Below are positions 24,143 to 32,822 of a stretch of DNA of 43,227 nt, in pieces; the stretch's first letter is position 1, and every line of letters begins with the position of its first letter. Under the pieces are notes generated by a model. That model saw only the letters and a program-made list of their open reading frames with translations, did not search any database and was not told the DNA's origin. The stretch comes from Verrucomicrobiaceae bacterium (GTDB lineage: Bacteria > Verrucomicrobiota > Verrucomicrobiia > Verrucomicrobiales > Verrucomicrobiaceae), in assembly GCA_029865835.1 (NCBI GenBank), contig JARXAL010000053.1, positions 1 through 43,227 on the forward strand, read 5' to 3'. A program made the translations under genes and the position numbers.

Positions 24143-25123
24143 TCAGGCAGACAACTTGGCGCGGACTTCTTCGAGGGCGCGTTTGGTGCGGGCGATGCCG
24201 TCCATTTCGGTGTGGGCGTCGCCTTCGTATTCGATGCCGATGTAGCCGTTGTAGCCGGCGGCGACGACGATTTTGAGGAGGCGTTCGAAGTCGAGCGTCA
24301 TTTCGCGTCCTTCGCGGCGGTCTTCGGTGAAGAAGGGGCCGGCGCCGGTGTCCCAGTCGTAGGCTTTGGCGCTCATGCCTTGTTTGACCCAGGGCATGAA
24401 TTCGCGGAGGCCTTTGTAGGGGTTGTAGAGTTCGCCTGTTTCGCGGTTGGTGTAGAAGTTACCGAAGTCGGGGAGGATACCGACGCGTGGGTGGTCGGCC
24501 ATTTTCATGACGCTGGTGAGCCAGAGGGCGTTGGAGGAGAGGCCGCCGTGGTTTTCGACGACGACGAAGAGGTTGCGCTTATCGGCTTCGAGGCAGAGGC
24601 GGTGGAGGCCGTCGGCGGCGAGTTTCATTTGCTCGTCGTAGGGGAGTTTGGCGTTGCTGGCAGCGTTGACGCGGAGGCTGTGGCAGCCGAGGGAGGCGGC
24701 GGCGTCGAGCCATTTGAGGTGATTGGAGACGGCGGTGGCGCGTTTGGCTTCGTCGGGTTCGCCGAGGTTGCCTTCGCGGTCGACCATGATGAGGAGGCCT
24801 TTGACGCCCTCGTCATCCTGGCGCTTTTTCATTTCGGCGAGGTAGGCTTTGTCCTCAGCTTTGTCGAAGAACATTTGGTTGACGTATTCGACGCCGTCGA
24901 TGCCGAAGGAGCGGGCGGTTTTGCAGAAGTCGAGGTGGTCGAGAGGTTCGGCGCCTTTGCGCTTGAGGATGCGCTTGTTGAGGGACCACTCGGCGAGGGA
25001 GATTTTGAAGAGGGGGTCTTTGGAAGCGGCTTGCGCGATGGCGCGGGGAGCGATGAGGGAGGCGGCGGCGGTGCCGAGGGCGAGCTTGAGGAAGCCACGG
25101 CGAGCGGTGGAAGAGGAGGTCAT
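24143..25123 (-). CDS. Tat-exported sugar phosphate isomerase/epimerase-like TIM-barrel protein
   Basis: The 326-residue protein carries a twin-arginine signal (TARRGFLKLALGTAAASLIAPRAIAQA) followed by an AP-endonuclease-2/xylose-isomerase-like TIM barrel. Candidate metal ligands are Glu in VVVENHGG, Asp in VGILPDFGNF and Glu in YIGIEYEG; the usual His of the HxKD region is replaced by SAKAYDWD. Such exported barrel proteins are very common in Planctomycetes and Verrucomicrobia and are usually annotated as hydroxypyruvate isomerase-like, with unknown sugar substrates. ATG 25123 starts the signal peptide. It lies 28 bases after clpX on the same strand. Confidence 0.9.
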   Translation of the reverse strand: MTSSSTARRGFLKLALGTAAASLIAPRAIAQAASKDPLFKISLAEWSLNKRILKRKGAEPLDHLDFCKTARSFGIDGVEYVNQMFFDKAEDKAYLAEMKKRQDDEGVKGLLIMVDREGNLGEPDEAKRATAVSNHLKWLDAAASLGCHSLRVNAASNAKLPYDEQMKLAADGLHRLCLEADKRNLFVVVENHGGLSSNALWLTSVMKMADHPRVGILPDFGNFYTNRETGELYNPYKGLREFMPWVKQGMSAKAYDWDTGAGPFFTEDRREGREMTLDFERLLKIVVAAGYNGYIGIEYEGDAHTEMDGIARTKRALEEVRAKLSA

Positions 25124-25151
25124 GGTGGTTGGTTGGGAGGATGGAGGCGGG

Positions 25152-26429
25152 TTAGGCGGCGTTGCGGTCGGGTTTTTTGCGAATGAGGGGTGGGCGGTCG
25201 CCACGGACGACGGCTTCGTTGATGCTAACGGCGCGAACGTCATTGCGGCTGGGGACGTCGTACATGACATCGAGCATGAGGCGTTCGAAAATGCTGCGGA
25301 GACCGCGGGCGCCGGTGCCGCGAGTGCGGGCTTCTTTGGCCATGGCGAGCATGCCGTCGCGGGTGATGTTGAGTTCGACGCCTTCCATTCCGAGGAGGCG
25401 TGAGAATTGTTTGACCAAGGCGTTTTTGGGTTCGGTCAGGACGCGAACGAGTTCGGGTTCGGTGAGTTCCTCGAGGGCGCAGATGACGGGGAGGCGGCCG
25501 ATGAATTCGGGGATCATGCCGAAGGAGAGCAGGTCCTCGGGTTCGATGCCTTTGCTGGGGGATTCGAGTTTGGTTTCGTGGCCGAGGAAACCCATGACGG
25601 TTTTGCCGCGGCGGCGTTCCATGATTTTGTCGAGACCGACGTAGGCGCCGCCGCAGATGAAGAGGATGTTCTCGGTATTGACCTGGATGTACTCCTGCTG
25701 GGGATGTTTGCGACCGCCTTGGGGAGGGACGTTGCAGACGGTGCCTTCGATGATCTTCAATAGAGCCTGTTGGACACCTTCGCCAGAGACGTCGCGGGTG
25801 ATGCTGACGTTTTCGGTTTTGCGGCCGATCTTGTCGATTTCGTCGATGTAGATGATGCCGATTTCGGCGCGGGCGACATCGTAGTCGGCGGCCTGGAGGA
25901 GGCGGAGGATGATGTTTTCGACGTCTTCACCGACATAACCGGCTTCGGTGAGGGTGGTGGCGTCGGCGATGCTGAAGGGGACGTTGAGGATGCGGGCGAG
26001 GGTTTTGGCGAGGAGGGTTTTGCCGCAGCCGGTGGGGCCGATGAGGAGGACGTTGCTTTTTTCGATTTCGACGTCCTCAGCGGTGGGCATGGTCAAGGTG
26101 CCGCGTTTTCCGGAGCCGGAGCGTTGCTGCATTTGCTGGCTGTGGACGATGCGCTTGTAGTGATTGTGAACGGCGACGCTGAGGACTTTTTTGGCGTGGG
26201 TTTGGCCGATCACGTGCTGGTCGAGCAGGGCGGAGATATCGGCCGGTTTTGGGACGGACAGGGCTGGGGAGATATCGCTCTCTGTGGCGGCTTCTTTGTC
26301 GAGGATGGTTTTGCAGACGTTGATGCAGCTGTCGCAGATGTAGACGCCGGGGCCGGCGATGAGTTTGCGCACCTCCGCATGGCTTTTACCGCAGAAAGAA
26401 CAGAGAGTGACGTTAGAGGCGCGTGCCAT
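25152..26429 (-). CDS. clpX: ATP-dependent Clp protease ATP-binding subunit ClpX
   Basis: The 425-residue AAA+ unfoldase feeds substrates to ClpP. The N-terminal zinc-binding domain has CSFC and CDSC (Cys10, 13, 32, 35). The AAA core has Walker A GPTGCGKT (131-138), the [11 protein letters not shown] pore loop, Walker [12 protein letters not shown], and arginine motifs in [12 protein letters not shown] and [11 protein letters not shown]. The ClpP-docking loop reads MGF instead of the more common IGF, a conservative change. clpP and tig are not adjacent, so the gene is detached from the usual tig-clpP-clpX order within this window. The start [10 protein letters not shown] is clear. Confidence 0.97.
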   Translation of the reverse strand: MARASNVTLCSFCGKSHAEVRKLIAGPGVYICDSCINVCKTILDKEAATESDISPALSVPKPADISALLDQHVIGQTHAKKVLSVAVHNHYKRIVHSQQMQQRSGSGKRGTLTMPTAEDVEIEKSNVLLIGPTGCGKTLLAKTLARILNVPFSIADATTLTEAGYVGEDVENIILRLLQAADYDVARAEIGIIYIDEIDKIGRKTENVSITRDVSGEGVQQALLKIIEGTVCNVPPQGGRKHPQQEYIQVNTENILFICGGAYVGLDKIMERRRGKTVMGFLGHETKLESPSKGIEPEDLLSFGMIPEFIGRLPVICALEELTEPELVRVLTEPKNALVKQFSRLLGMEGVELNITRDGMLAMAKEARTRGTGARGLRSIFERLMLDVMYDVPSRNDVRAVSINEAVVRGDRPPLIRKKPDRNAA

Positions 26430-26485
26430 GAGGGATGGTTGGAGTGTCGCACGATTCTCCCTGCGCCGTCAAGGTGGAACAGGAA

Positions 26486-26821
26486 TCACTGGAGGGAGTG
26501 GTTGGTGTCGGGCGAGGGCGGGGTGGGAGCCGAATGGGGAGGGGTAGGGAGAGGCGGTTCGGGATCTGACAGAGTGACCCAGCCGTCGCCTTCGCGGTTG
26601 ATCCGCCATTGGTTGTAGGTGACCACGGCGATGAGGCCGCCGATGGCGATACTGGCTTCGAGAATAAACGGGGTGGTGAAGAAGCCGAAGAGGCCGGCGA
26701 AGGCGTCTCTGACGACTTCACGCGCGGTGGGGTTCTGGCGGACGGCGAGGGTGATGCCGATGACGCCGATCACGAGAAGAAGCGCCTGGAGCAATCGTTT
26801 GGGCGTGAGAAGGGCTTTCAT
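26486..26821 (-). CDS. Small membrane protein of unknown function
   Basis: From ATG 26821 the product has 111 residues: a short basic start (MKALLTPKRLLQ), a first hydrophobic helix (ALLLVIGVIGITLAV), a soluble stretch, a second hydrophobic segment (FFTTPFILEASIAIGGLIAVVTYNQW), and a Pro-rich acidic tail. A longer frame begins at 26857. No family was recognised. It is located 56 bases upstream of clpX on the same strand. Confidence 0.6.
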   Translation of the reverse strand: MKALLTPKRLLQALLLVIGVIGITLAVRQNPTAREVVRDAFAGLFGFFTTPFILEASIAIGGLIAVVTYNQWRINREGDGWVTLSDPEPPLPTPPHSAPTPPSPDTNHSLQ

Positions 26822-26920
26822 GAGGGCGACGATAGAGCAGGGGGCGTCGTTGTTCAACTGCCGTGGGCGAGGGCGTGACCTGCTAAGTAGGTACGCCCTT
26901 GGGCGAGTTTTGGGCTGAAG

Positions 26921-27235
26921 TTACTCTTTGGTCTTGAGGTCGAGGGGCAGGGCGGCGACGCGTTCTTTCATCTCGCGACCGGGCTTGAAGCGGATGACGT
27001 GGCGAGGGGGGATTTCCATTTCGATTTCGGGGTGGGTTGGGTTGCGGCCAAGCTTGCCTTTGGTGAGTTTCAATTCGAAGGTGCCGAAGGTGCGGAGGGC
27101 GATGTCGTGGCCTTCCATGAGGGAGGAGCTGATGATCTCGATGAGGTTCTCGAGGGCCGCCGTTGATTGGGCCTGGGTGATTCCGAGTTTGTCACTCAGA
27201 CGGTTTACGATGTCTTTTTTGGTGACGGTTGCCAT
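26921..27235 (-). CDS. HU/IHF family DNA-binding protein
   Basis: The 104-residue protein is a histone-like DNA-bending protein. TKKDIVNRLSDKLG and the helix ALENLIEIISSSLMEG form the dimer core, FGTFELK begins the beta arm, and GRNPTHPEIEMEIPPRHVIRFKPG holds the DNA-intercalating Pro and the conserved RFKPG. It dimerises and shapes the nucleoid. Which of HU-alpha, HU-beta or IHF it equals cannot be told. ATG 27235 gives the canonical N-terminus. It lies 103 bases downstream of rnhC; the AT-rich stretch 27240-27330 probably holds its promoter. Confidence 0.95.
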   Translation of the reverse strand: MATVTKKDIVNRLSDKLGITQAQSTAALENLIEIISSSLMEGHDIALRTFGTFELKLTKGKLGRNPTHPEIEMEIPPRHVIRFKPGREMKERVAALPLDLKTKE

Positions 27236-27338
27236 GGTGTTCGAGTTACCGCACATCCTTGGTTCTGCAAACGTATTCTTACATGAAGGGTCTCTTTTTA
27301 TTAAGAAGAGTGGTTGGGCGTAGATACGTAAGGTCCGG

Positions 27339-28247
27339 TTATATCTCGGTGGTGGTTTTGAAATGGAGTTTGGCGATTTCTGACAATGAATCGCGGCCAT
27401 TGTGGGCGACGAAGTGGGTGGCGGTGGCTTTGACCTGGGCGGAGACGCCTTTGCCGAGGTCGAGGCCCCAGTGTTCGCTGGCTGATTTGAGCCAGCGGAC
27501 GAAGGCTTCGCGAGCGAGGATGGAGGCGGCGGCGACGGCGGGGTCGCTTTCGGCTTTGGTGCGTTGGACGAGTTCGATTTGGCGGCCGCGTTCCTGGAGG
27601 GCTTTTTGGAGGACGGCGGGGTTGGCGAATTGGTCGGAGAGGGCGCGGGGGCAGGAGGGGACGCGCTCGAGGAGGGTTTCGATGACTTTGGCGTGGCCCC
27701 AGGCTAGGAGGCGGTTGAGATTGCTGAACTTGGCGTAAAGCTCGTTGTAGCGTTTTGGGGCGATGATGATGACTTCGTGTTTGATGCCGGGGGTTTCGCG
27801 GATGGTTTTGGCGAGGGATTCGATGCGGGCGTCGCTGCCGATTCGTTTGCTGTCCATGACGCCTGCGGAGCGGAGGGCGCGGGCGGAATCGGCATCGACG
27901 TAGGCGCCGGCGATGACGAGGGGGCCGAAGAAGTCGCCTTTGCCGCTTTCATCGACGCCGATGTGGGGTTCGAACATTTCGGGGGCGAGGACTTCCTCGT
28001 AGCCAAGTTCAGCGGTGCCTAGGATTTCGGGTTCGAGAAGGAAGGAGACGAAGTCGCTGGTTTCCTTGCCTTGGACGACGATTTTGGGTCCTTTTTCGTA
28101 GACGGCGATGTTGACGCCGGGTTTGGTGGCGGCGTAGAGGCAGTAGGGTTTGGTTTCGAAGTGCCAGCCGCGCGCCTCCAACAGATCGCGCAGCTTGGAG
28201 GCTTGCGGGGACGTAAGCGGTTTGGTGTAGGTGGTGGGGTTTGACAT
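27339..28247 (-). CDS. rnhC: Ribonuclease HIII
   Basis: The 302-residue enzyme cuts the RNA strand of RNA/DNA hybrids. The N-terminal ~80 residues (SPQASKLRDLLEARGWHFETKPY, YEKGPKIVVQGKE) form the TBP-like substrate-binding domain that separates HIII from HII. The catalytic DESGKGDFFGPLVIAG carries Asp99 and Glu100; further acidic residues are in the MDSKRI and ESDPAVAAASILAR blocks. ATG 28247 is the first good start. It is divergent from mutY with a 52-base gap. RNase HIII is typical of Firmicutes, Chlamydiae and related PVC bacteria, supporting the taxonomic guess. Confidence 0.95.
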   Translation of the reverse strand: MSNPTTYTKPLTSPQASKLRDLLEARGWHFETKPYCLYAATKPGVNIAVYEKGPKIVVQGKETSDFVSFLLEPEILGTAELGYEEVLAPEMFEPHIGVDESGKGDFFGPLVIAGAYVDADSARALRSAGVMDSKRIGSDARIESLAKTIRETPGIKHEVIIIAPKRYNELYAKFSNLNRLLAWGHAKVIETLLERVPSCPRALSDQFANPAVLQKALQERGRQIELVQRTKAESDPAVAAASILAREAFVRWLKSASEHWGLDLGKGVSAQVKATATHFVAHNGRDSLSEIAKLHFKTTTEI

Positions 28248-28299
28248 TCGGGTGCAGAGAAGCCACCGGAAGGGTGCCGCTGCAATCTGCTTTTGACTC

Positions 28300-29325
28300 A
28301 TGCCCCATTCGACATCGCTCAATTCTGCCGCTTTAGCCGCTGCCTTGGAGGCTTGGTTTGCTGAGTGCGGGAAGGATTATCCGTGGCGTCGGACGCGGGA
28401 TCCGTATGCGATTTTGGTTTCGGAGGTGATGCTGCAGCAGACGCAGATCAGCACGGTGTTGGATCGAGGTTATTACACGAAGTGGATGGAGCGGTTTCCT
28501 GATTTTCAATCGCTAGCGGAGGCGTCAGAGGAGGTGGTTTTGCAGGCGTGGGAGGGTTTGGGTTATTACCGGAGAGCGCGCAATTTGCAAAAGTTGGCGA
28601 GGGTGGTGATGGAGAGGCATGGGGGTGTTTTGCCTGCGGATCCGGCTTTGATTTTGGCCTTGCCGGGCATTGGGCCTTACACGGCGGGGGCGCTTTCGAG
28701 TTTTGCGTTTGGGCTGCCGGAGCCAATTGTGGATGGGAATGTGAGCCGAGTTTTGGCGCGGTTGTTTCATGATGCGACGCCGATTGATAGTCGGGAGGGG
28801 ATTGCCATGCAGTGGAGTCGTGCGCGGGAGTTGGTGGCGGCGGCGAGTGATCCGGCGGCGTTCAATTCGGCGCTGATGGAGTTGGGGCAGACGATTTGCC
28901 GGACGGGGCAACCGGATTGTGAAAGCTGTCCGGTGCGGCGATTTTGTCAGGCGGTGGATCCGGCGAGTTTGCCGGTGAAGACGAACCGGATGGTGTTGAC
29001 GGATGTGACGGAGCGGGTTTTTTTTCAGAGCACGATTGAGGGGGTGATGCTGCAGCAGGAGATGGGGACGCGGCGAACGGGGCTATGGAAATTGCCGGCG
29101 TTGCCGGAGGGTGGCGAGTTGCCGCCGGTGCTGTTGAAGAGCAAGTATGGGATCACGCGCTATCGGGTGACTTTGTGGGTGCATGCGGCGCCGGAAGAGG
29201 TGCCTGAGGTGGAGGGGATGCGTTTGATCCGGTATGAGGATCTTTTTCAGACGCCGATGCCGAGTCCGTATCGGCGGGCGTTGGATGCGGTGATGAAGGG
29301 GCAGGGAGAGTTTGTTTTGGAGTGA
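28300..29325 (+). CDS. mutY: A/G-specific adenine DNA glycosylase
   Basis: The 341-residue base-excision repair enzyme removes adenine mispaired with 8-oxoguanine. The catalytic Glu42 is in SEVMLQQTQ, and the helix-hairpin-helix LPGIGPYTAGA and Asp145 in VDGNVSRVLAR are as in E. coli MutY. The [4Fe-4S] cluster motif CRTGQPDCESC...C fits the C-x6-C-x2-C-x5-C rule. The C-terminal NUDIX-like domain that checks the 8-oxoG strand is present (~240-341). The rnhC and mutY genes probably share a short divergent promoter region. Confidence 0.96.
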   Translation: MPHSTSLNSAALAAALEAWFAECGKDYPWRRTRDPYAILVSEVMLQQTQISTVLDRGYYTKWMERFPDFQSLAEASEEVVLQAWEGLGYYRRARNLQKLARVVMERHGGVLPADPALILALPGIGPYTAGALSSFAFGLPEPIVDGNVSRVLARLFHDATPIDSREGIAMQWSRARELVAAASDPAAFNSALMELGQTICRTGQPDCESCPVRRFCQAVDPASLPVKTNRMVLTDVTERVFFQSTIEGVMLQQEMGTRRTGLWKLPALPEGGELPPVLLKSKYGITRYRVTLWVHAAPEEVPEVEGMRLIRYEDLFQTPMPSPYRRALDAVMKGQGEFVLE

Positions 29326-29373
29326 GCTAAGGTGGTGTGATCGATGGGTCGGTGGCGATTCGGTTTTGGTGAC

Positions 29374-31755
29374 TTATTCGATTTCGGCGGTGATGCTGAT
29401 GGCGCGGGAGTGAGTGGGCTTTCCGGATTCGTCCACGGCGATGACGCCTGAGAGGAATACCGTTTGTCCTGGCCAGATGGTGACGGTGGTGGTCATGCCG
29501 GGTTTTTCATCTTGTTTCAGGACGTGAAGGTTGAGGTCGATGGTTTGTCCGTCTGCGCCGATGGTGGGGGTGACTTGGAGGACTTGCTCGGCGTTGATTC
29601 GGGCCAGGGTGGCTTCTCCAGTGATGACGCGTTCGACAGGAACATCGGTGATTTGCACACGGGAATCTTGTTTCAGGTCTTTGACCAAGGCGGTGAATTG
29701 ATCTGATGACATCACGCCACCCATAGCGAGAGCGCCTGGAGGTGGAAGGGTATTGGTTGGAGCGATGGCTGACGGGGCACCTGCGTTGGGTGAAGCGTCA
29801 GTTAGGGGCATTGGTAGAATGGCTTTGAGGGCTTCTGCTTCGGTTGCCTCCAGGATTTTGGCGAGGATTCGAATGGGTTTCTTGGGGGTTGCCGCCACGG
29901 GTTGATGGGGTGGGGCATTGGTGGCGGCGGAGGCCAATTGATGAAGCTGACCTGGAGCGAGTTTTTGGCCGGTGGGCCGAATGAGGGCGGCGGTGACAAA
30001 GAGCATGACTTGGCGATCTGGTTCGGCATTTCCGATCGGGATTAGCAAGGTTTCGCCATCGTTCAGAGTGGCGGTTTTGGTGGCGTAGAGGTGAAGAATT
30101 TTCAGCGATGACGAGGTCATGGCTTTCCAGTCTTTCAGGCGCTTGCCATCCTGAAAGGCCACGCCCATGTCGGCGGAGGCCATCACTTCGATTTGGCCGT
30201 TTTGGCGGTTGGCGGTTTTTTGGATGGTGGCGGTTAAATCACAGCGAATGCCGGCGAAGTCCTCCCGCCCCGAAGGTGAGACATAAACTTCGCGCAGGAC
30301 CTCGACCGTGGCTTGCTGGCCGTCTCGGGTGGTGACGCTGGGAGCGGTGAGCAAGTCGACGTCCTTCGTTTGAGACAACGCGCGGATCACGGCTTGAAGC
30401 TGAGAGTCGGTCAGGAGGGGACCCAGGCGGGTCAATTCACGCGCCAGAGGGTCATCTGGCGATGGATTGGCCGGCATTTCGACCCATTTCGTGGTGAGGT
30501 AAACTTGTACTTCGTCGAACTCGACTCCTGCCTGCCATTTCTTGAGCACCTCTGCGGTTTGGTTCAAGGCGTCCGAAGTGTTGCGGGTGACGAGCTGGCT
30601 TGTGGTGGGATTGTAAACGGCAGAGGAGCCTTCGGGGAAAACGACACCGAGTTTGCTCAGCCAGTCTTTGGCGTTGTTGGCTCCGTCGAAATTGGGAGGC
30701 AGTTTAAACGCCCGGGTTTCGAGTTCTCCGGTTGTTTTTGGGGTCGTCGGGGAGGTCGGCTCCACGCCCAAGGTGCGGACGGTGAGGCCAGCGAGGGAGG
30801 TGAGAAGCAGAGCGGCAGCGATGAAGGCAGGGTGGAGGCGAGGGGCGACGGGACGCTGCTCGAGCAGAGCTTCGAGTCGGCGTCTCATGCGGCGGGCGGG
30901 GCGGGAGGTTGCCATGGAAAGGGTTTGGAGGTGAGGTTGTCGGTGGTTTGCGACCAAATCGAGCAGGAAGCTGGAGTAGGCGGTGGCGTGATGGGATTGA
31001 CCTGATAACGCGGTGGCGTCACAGATTTCTTCGCGCGCTTGTTCCCATTGAGAGACGAGCGCATGAACAAACGGGTTCCACCATTGCCAGACAGTGAGAA
31101 GGCCGAGCCATTCGCTCATCCAGGTGTCGCCGCTGCGGCGGTGTTCGCCTTCGTGGGCGAGCATCCAGCGCCAGCGTTCCGGAGTCCATGACTGGAAGGC
31201 TTCGGCAGGAACGACGATGAGCGGATTAAAGCAGCCGCTGAGGCAGGGGCCTTGACCGGTTTCAGAGACACGGAGTTTCTCTGGAGAGGTTAGGGTGGAC
31301 AGAGTCAAAGATTCTTCGTCTGTGAGTCGCCGGAGGGTTTGCCGCCAGCGATAGGTTTTCCAAAGGCGGAAGGTGCGTTGAGACGCGAGCACGAGAGAGA
31401 TGGTCAGCCACAAACCTGTGAGGAGGCGTGCCCAGGAAAAGTCGGGGAAGATGAGGGCCGACGACGGGGCACCTGAGAGGCTGGGATTGGTTTGAACTGG
31501 GGTGGGGTCCAGGTGGATTTTCCAGTTGAGGGAGGAAGGGGATGACTTTGCGGAGGATTCGAACTGAACTGGAGGAGCGGAGGAAATGGGGAAGGCGAGT
31601 AATGCGAGAGGCAGAAGGGCGGTCGCGAAGAGCACCAGCAGGGCGGTCCATGCGCGGTGTCGGGCGTCTTTGATCCCTGAGCGAAGGGTGATCCAGCCGA
31701 GGGCGGAGAGCGCCAACGCTTGAAATCCGAGGTTGAGAAGGGTGATTTCGTTCAT
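29374..31755 (-). CDS. BlaR1-like M56 metallopeptidase fused to secretin-like domains
   Basis: The 793-residue protein has an N-terminal membrane module with hydrophobic segments at ~8-23, 36-58, 108-125 and 309-327. Between the last two is a zinc peptidase domain with HEGEH (201-205) and a downstream EQAREEICDATAL helix (Glu242/243) as the likely third ligand, as in BlaR1/MecR1. Instead of the penicillin-binding sensor of BlaR1, the outside part is a ~460-residue region resembling secretin pieces: an N-domain-like stretch (WLSKLGVVFPEGSSAVYNP, then LVTRNT) at ~345-410, a secretin-core-like stretch with VDLLTAPSVTTRDGQQATVEV at ~415-595, and a second partial copy (LQVTPTIGADGQTIDLNL, WPGQTVFLSGVI) at ~625-793. 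Its ATG overlaps the blaI stop by 4 bases. Confidence 0.85.
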   Translation of the reverse strand: MNEITLLNLGFQALALSALGWITLRSGIKDARHRAWTALLVLFATALLPLALLAFPISSAPPVQFESSAKSSPSSLNWKIHLDPTPVQTNPSLSGAPSSALIFPDFSWARLLTGLWLTISLVLASQRTFRLWKTYRWRQTLRRLTDEESLTLSTLTSPEKLRVSETGQGPCLSGCFNPLIVVPAEAFQSWTPERWRWMLAHEGEHRRSGDTWMSEWLGLLTVWQWWNPFVHALVSQWEQAREEICDATALSGQSHHATAYSSFLLDLVANHRQPHLQTLSMATSRPARRMRRRLEALLEQRPVAPRLHPAFIAAALLLTSLAGLTVRTLGVEPTSPTTPKTTGELETRAFKLPPNFDGANNAKDWLSKLGVVFPEGSSAVYNPTTSQLVTRNTSDALNQTAEVLKKWQAGVEFDEVQVYLTTKWVEMPANPSPDDPLARELTRLGPLLTDSQLQAVIRALSQTKDVDLLTAPSVTTRDGQQATVEVLREVYVSPSGREDFAGIRCDLTATIQKTANRQNGQIEVMASADMGVAFQDGKRLKDWKAMTSSSLKILHLYATKTATLNDGETLLIPIGNAEPDRQVMLFVTAALIRPTGQKLAPGQLHQLASAATNAPPHQPVAATPKKPIRILAKILEATEAEALKAILPMPLTDASPNAGAPSAIAPTNTLPPPGALAMGGVMSSDQFTALVKDLKQDSRVQITDVPVERVITGEATLARINAEQVLQVTPTIGADGQTIDLNLHVLKQDEKPGMTTTVTIWPGQTVFLSGVIAVDESGKPTHSRAISITAEIE

Positions 31756-32150
31756 GGCTTGGGTTTGGCATGGGCTTGGTTGACGAGTTTCTTCAGCTCG
31801 GCGAGCTCGGAGTCGCTGATCTCACCGTCTTCGACGAGGCAGCGGACGAGGGCGAGGCTGCTGCCGCCGAAGAGGCGTTGTTTGAGTTCCCCGAGCACAC
31901 TTTTTCGGCCGCGGGATTCAGCGATGGCGGCGGAGTAGAGGTGGGCCCGGGAGGAGTCATCGCGACGTAACCAGCCTTTGGATTCCAGCCGGGTGAGCTG
32001 GGTTTGCAGGGAGGCGCGTGAGAGGGGTTGGAGGCGCGCCTCGTTGATATCGGTCAGCAAATCATTGAGGCCGACGGGCTGTTTTTTCCAGACATGGTCC
32101 ATGATGGCCTGTTCAGCGGCGGAGAGAGGGGACGGCTTTTTTGTCGACAT
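31752..32150 (-). CDS. blaI: BlaI/MecI/CopY-family transcriptional repressor
   Basis: The 132-residue protein has the winged-helix domain of BlaI/MecI (SPLSAAEQAIMDHVWKK, LTRLESKGWLRRDDSSRAHLYSAAI) and a C-terminal dimerisation helix (LALVRCLVEDGEISDSELAELKKLV). In this family a membrane M56 peptidase senses a signal and causes the repressor to be cleaved, freeing the operon. Here the peptidase gene follows with a 4-base ATGA overlap, and two matching operators sit in its promoter, so autoregulation is very likely. No beta-lactamase gene is present; the regulated targets are probably the two genes themselves and perhaps others elsewhere. The symbol indicates family only. Confidence 0.92.
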   Translation of the reverse strand: MSTKKPSPLSAAEQAIMDHVWKKQPVGLNDLLTDINEARLQPLSRASLQTQLTRLESKGWLRRDDSSRAHLYSAAIAESRGRKSVLGELKQRLFGGSSLALVRCLVEDGEISDSELAELKKLVNQAHAKPKP

Positions 32151-32156
32151 GGCGCT

Positions 32157-32206
32157 GTTATGCCGACAAATGTCAGATTTGACAAGAACAAAATACGACA
32201 TTTGTC
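32157..32206 (-). promoter_or_regulatory. blaI promoter with two BlaI-type operators
   Basis: Two copies of the dyad GACA-NN-TGTC lie at 32165-32174 (GACAAATGTC) and 32197-32206 (GACATTTGTC), matching the TACAnnTGTA pattern of BlaI/MecI/CopY operators. Their centres are 32 bp apart, about three helix turns, and they are embedded in a 14-bp inverted repeat (TGCCGACAAATGTC). Read on the - strand, a -35 TTGTCA (32180-32185) and a weak -10 CATAAC (32157-32162) are separated by 17 bp, and the proximal operator occupies the spacer, so repressor binding would block polymerase. Confidence 0.85.
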
Positions 32207-32216
32207 GGCAAAGAGG

Positions 32217-32247
32217 CAAAAAAGAAGGGCGTCCGGTGGGACGCCCT
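32217..32247 (-). terminator. Rho-independent terminator of ndk
   Basis: Read on the - strand, AGGGCGTCC pairs perfectly with GGACGCCCT around a CACC loop and is followed by TCTTTTTTG. It lies about 25 bases past the ndk stop and separates ndk from the blaI promoter. Confidence 0.92.
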
Positions 32248-32271
32248 TTGGGGGGAAGGTTTGAGGTGGGC

Positions 32272-32697
32272 TTAGTAGGTGAAGATTTCGCCGTCCTTGA
32301 AGAAGCGCTTGAGTTCGACTGCGGCGGCTTCGGGGGAGTCGGAGGCGTGGACGACGTTGGTCATTTTGTCGTCGCCGAAGTCGCCGCGGATGGTGCCTTT
32401 GGGGGCTGCTTTGGAGTCGGTGGGGCCGAGGAGGTCGCGGACATGGGAGATGATGTTTTCTCCGCTGAGGGCGACGGCGATGACGGGTGCGCTCTTCATG
32501 AAGTCGGCGACGTCCGGGAAGAAGGGTTTGTCGGCGATGTGGGAGTAGTGCTCTTTGAGCAGTTCGTCGGTGAGTTGCATCATTTTGCAGCCGCGAACGC
32601 GGAAGCCTTCGGCTTCGAAACGTTTGAGGACTTCGCCGTTGAGGCCTTTGGCGACGCAATCGGGCTTGAGGAGGATGAGGGTGGTTTCTTGAGCCAT
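32272..32697 (-). CDS. ndk: Nucleoside diphosphate kinase
   Basis: The 141-residue enzyme balances nucleoside triphosphate pools by moving phosphate from ATP to other NDPs through a phosphohistidine. The active His117 lies in NVVHASDSPEAA; LILLKPDCVAKG at the start and GTIRGDFG are the other family signatures. It is a single-gene unit with a strong terminator. ATG 32697 gives the canonical MAQETTLILLKPD start. Confidence 0.97.
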   Translation of the reverse strand: MAQETTLILLKPDCVAKGLNGEVLKRFEAEGFRVRGCKMMQLTDELLKEHYSHIADKPFFPDVADFMKSAPVIAVALSGENIISHVRDLLGPTDSKAAPKGTIRGDFGDDKMTNVVHASDSPEAAAVELKRFFKDGEIFTY

Positions 32698-32822
32698 GGT
32701 TTTTTGGGAAAAGGGGTCAGAACAATGCGGGCTGAACCCGTAGAGTCAAGGGATTCCCCAAATCCCAGGCGGGAGATGGTTTTGCCACTGCCATGCCGCT
32801 CGGCCGTTTACCGGGGACAGAG

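Noticed and set aside
26871-26898. Hairpin GGGCGT...ACGCCC after the HU gene
   Set aside because: There is no T-run after the stem on either strand and the stem has mismatches, so it is not called as a terminator.
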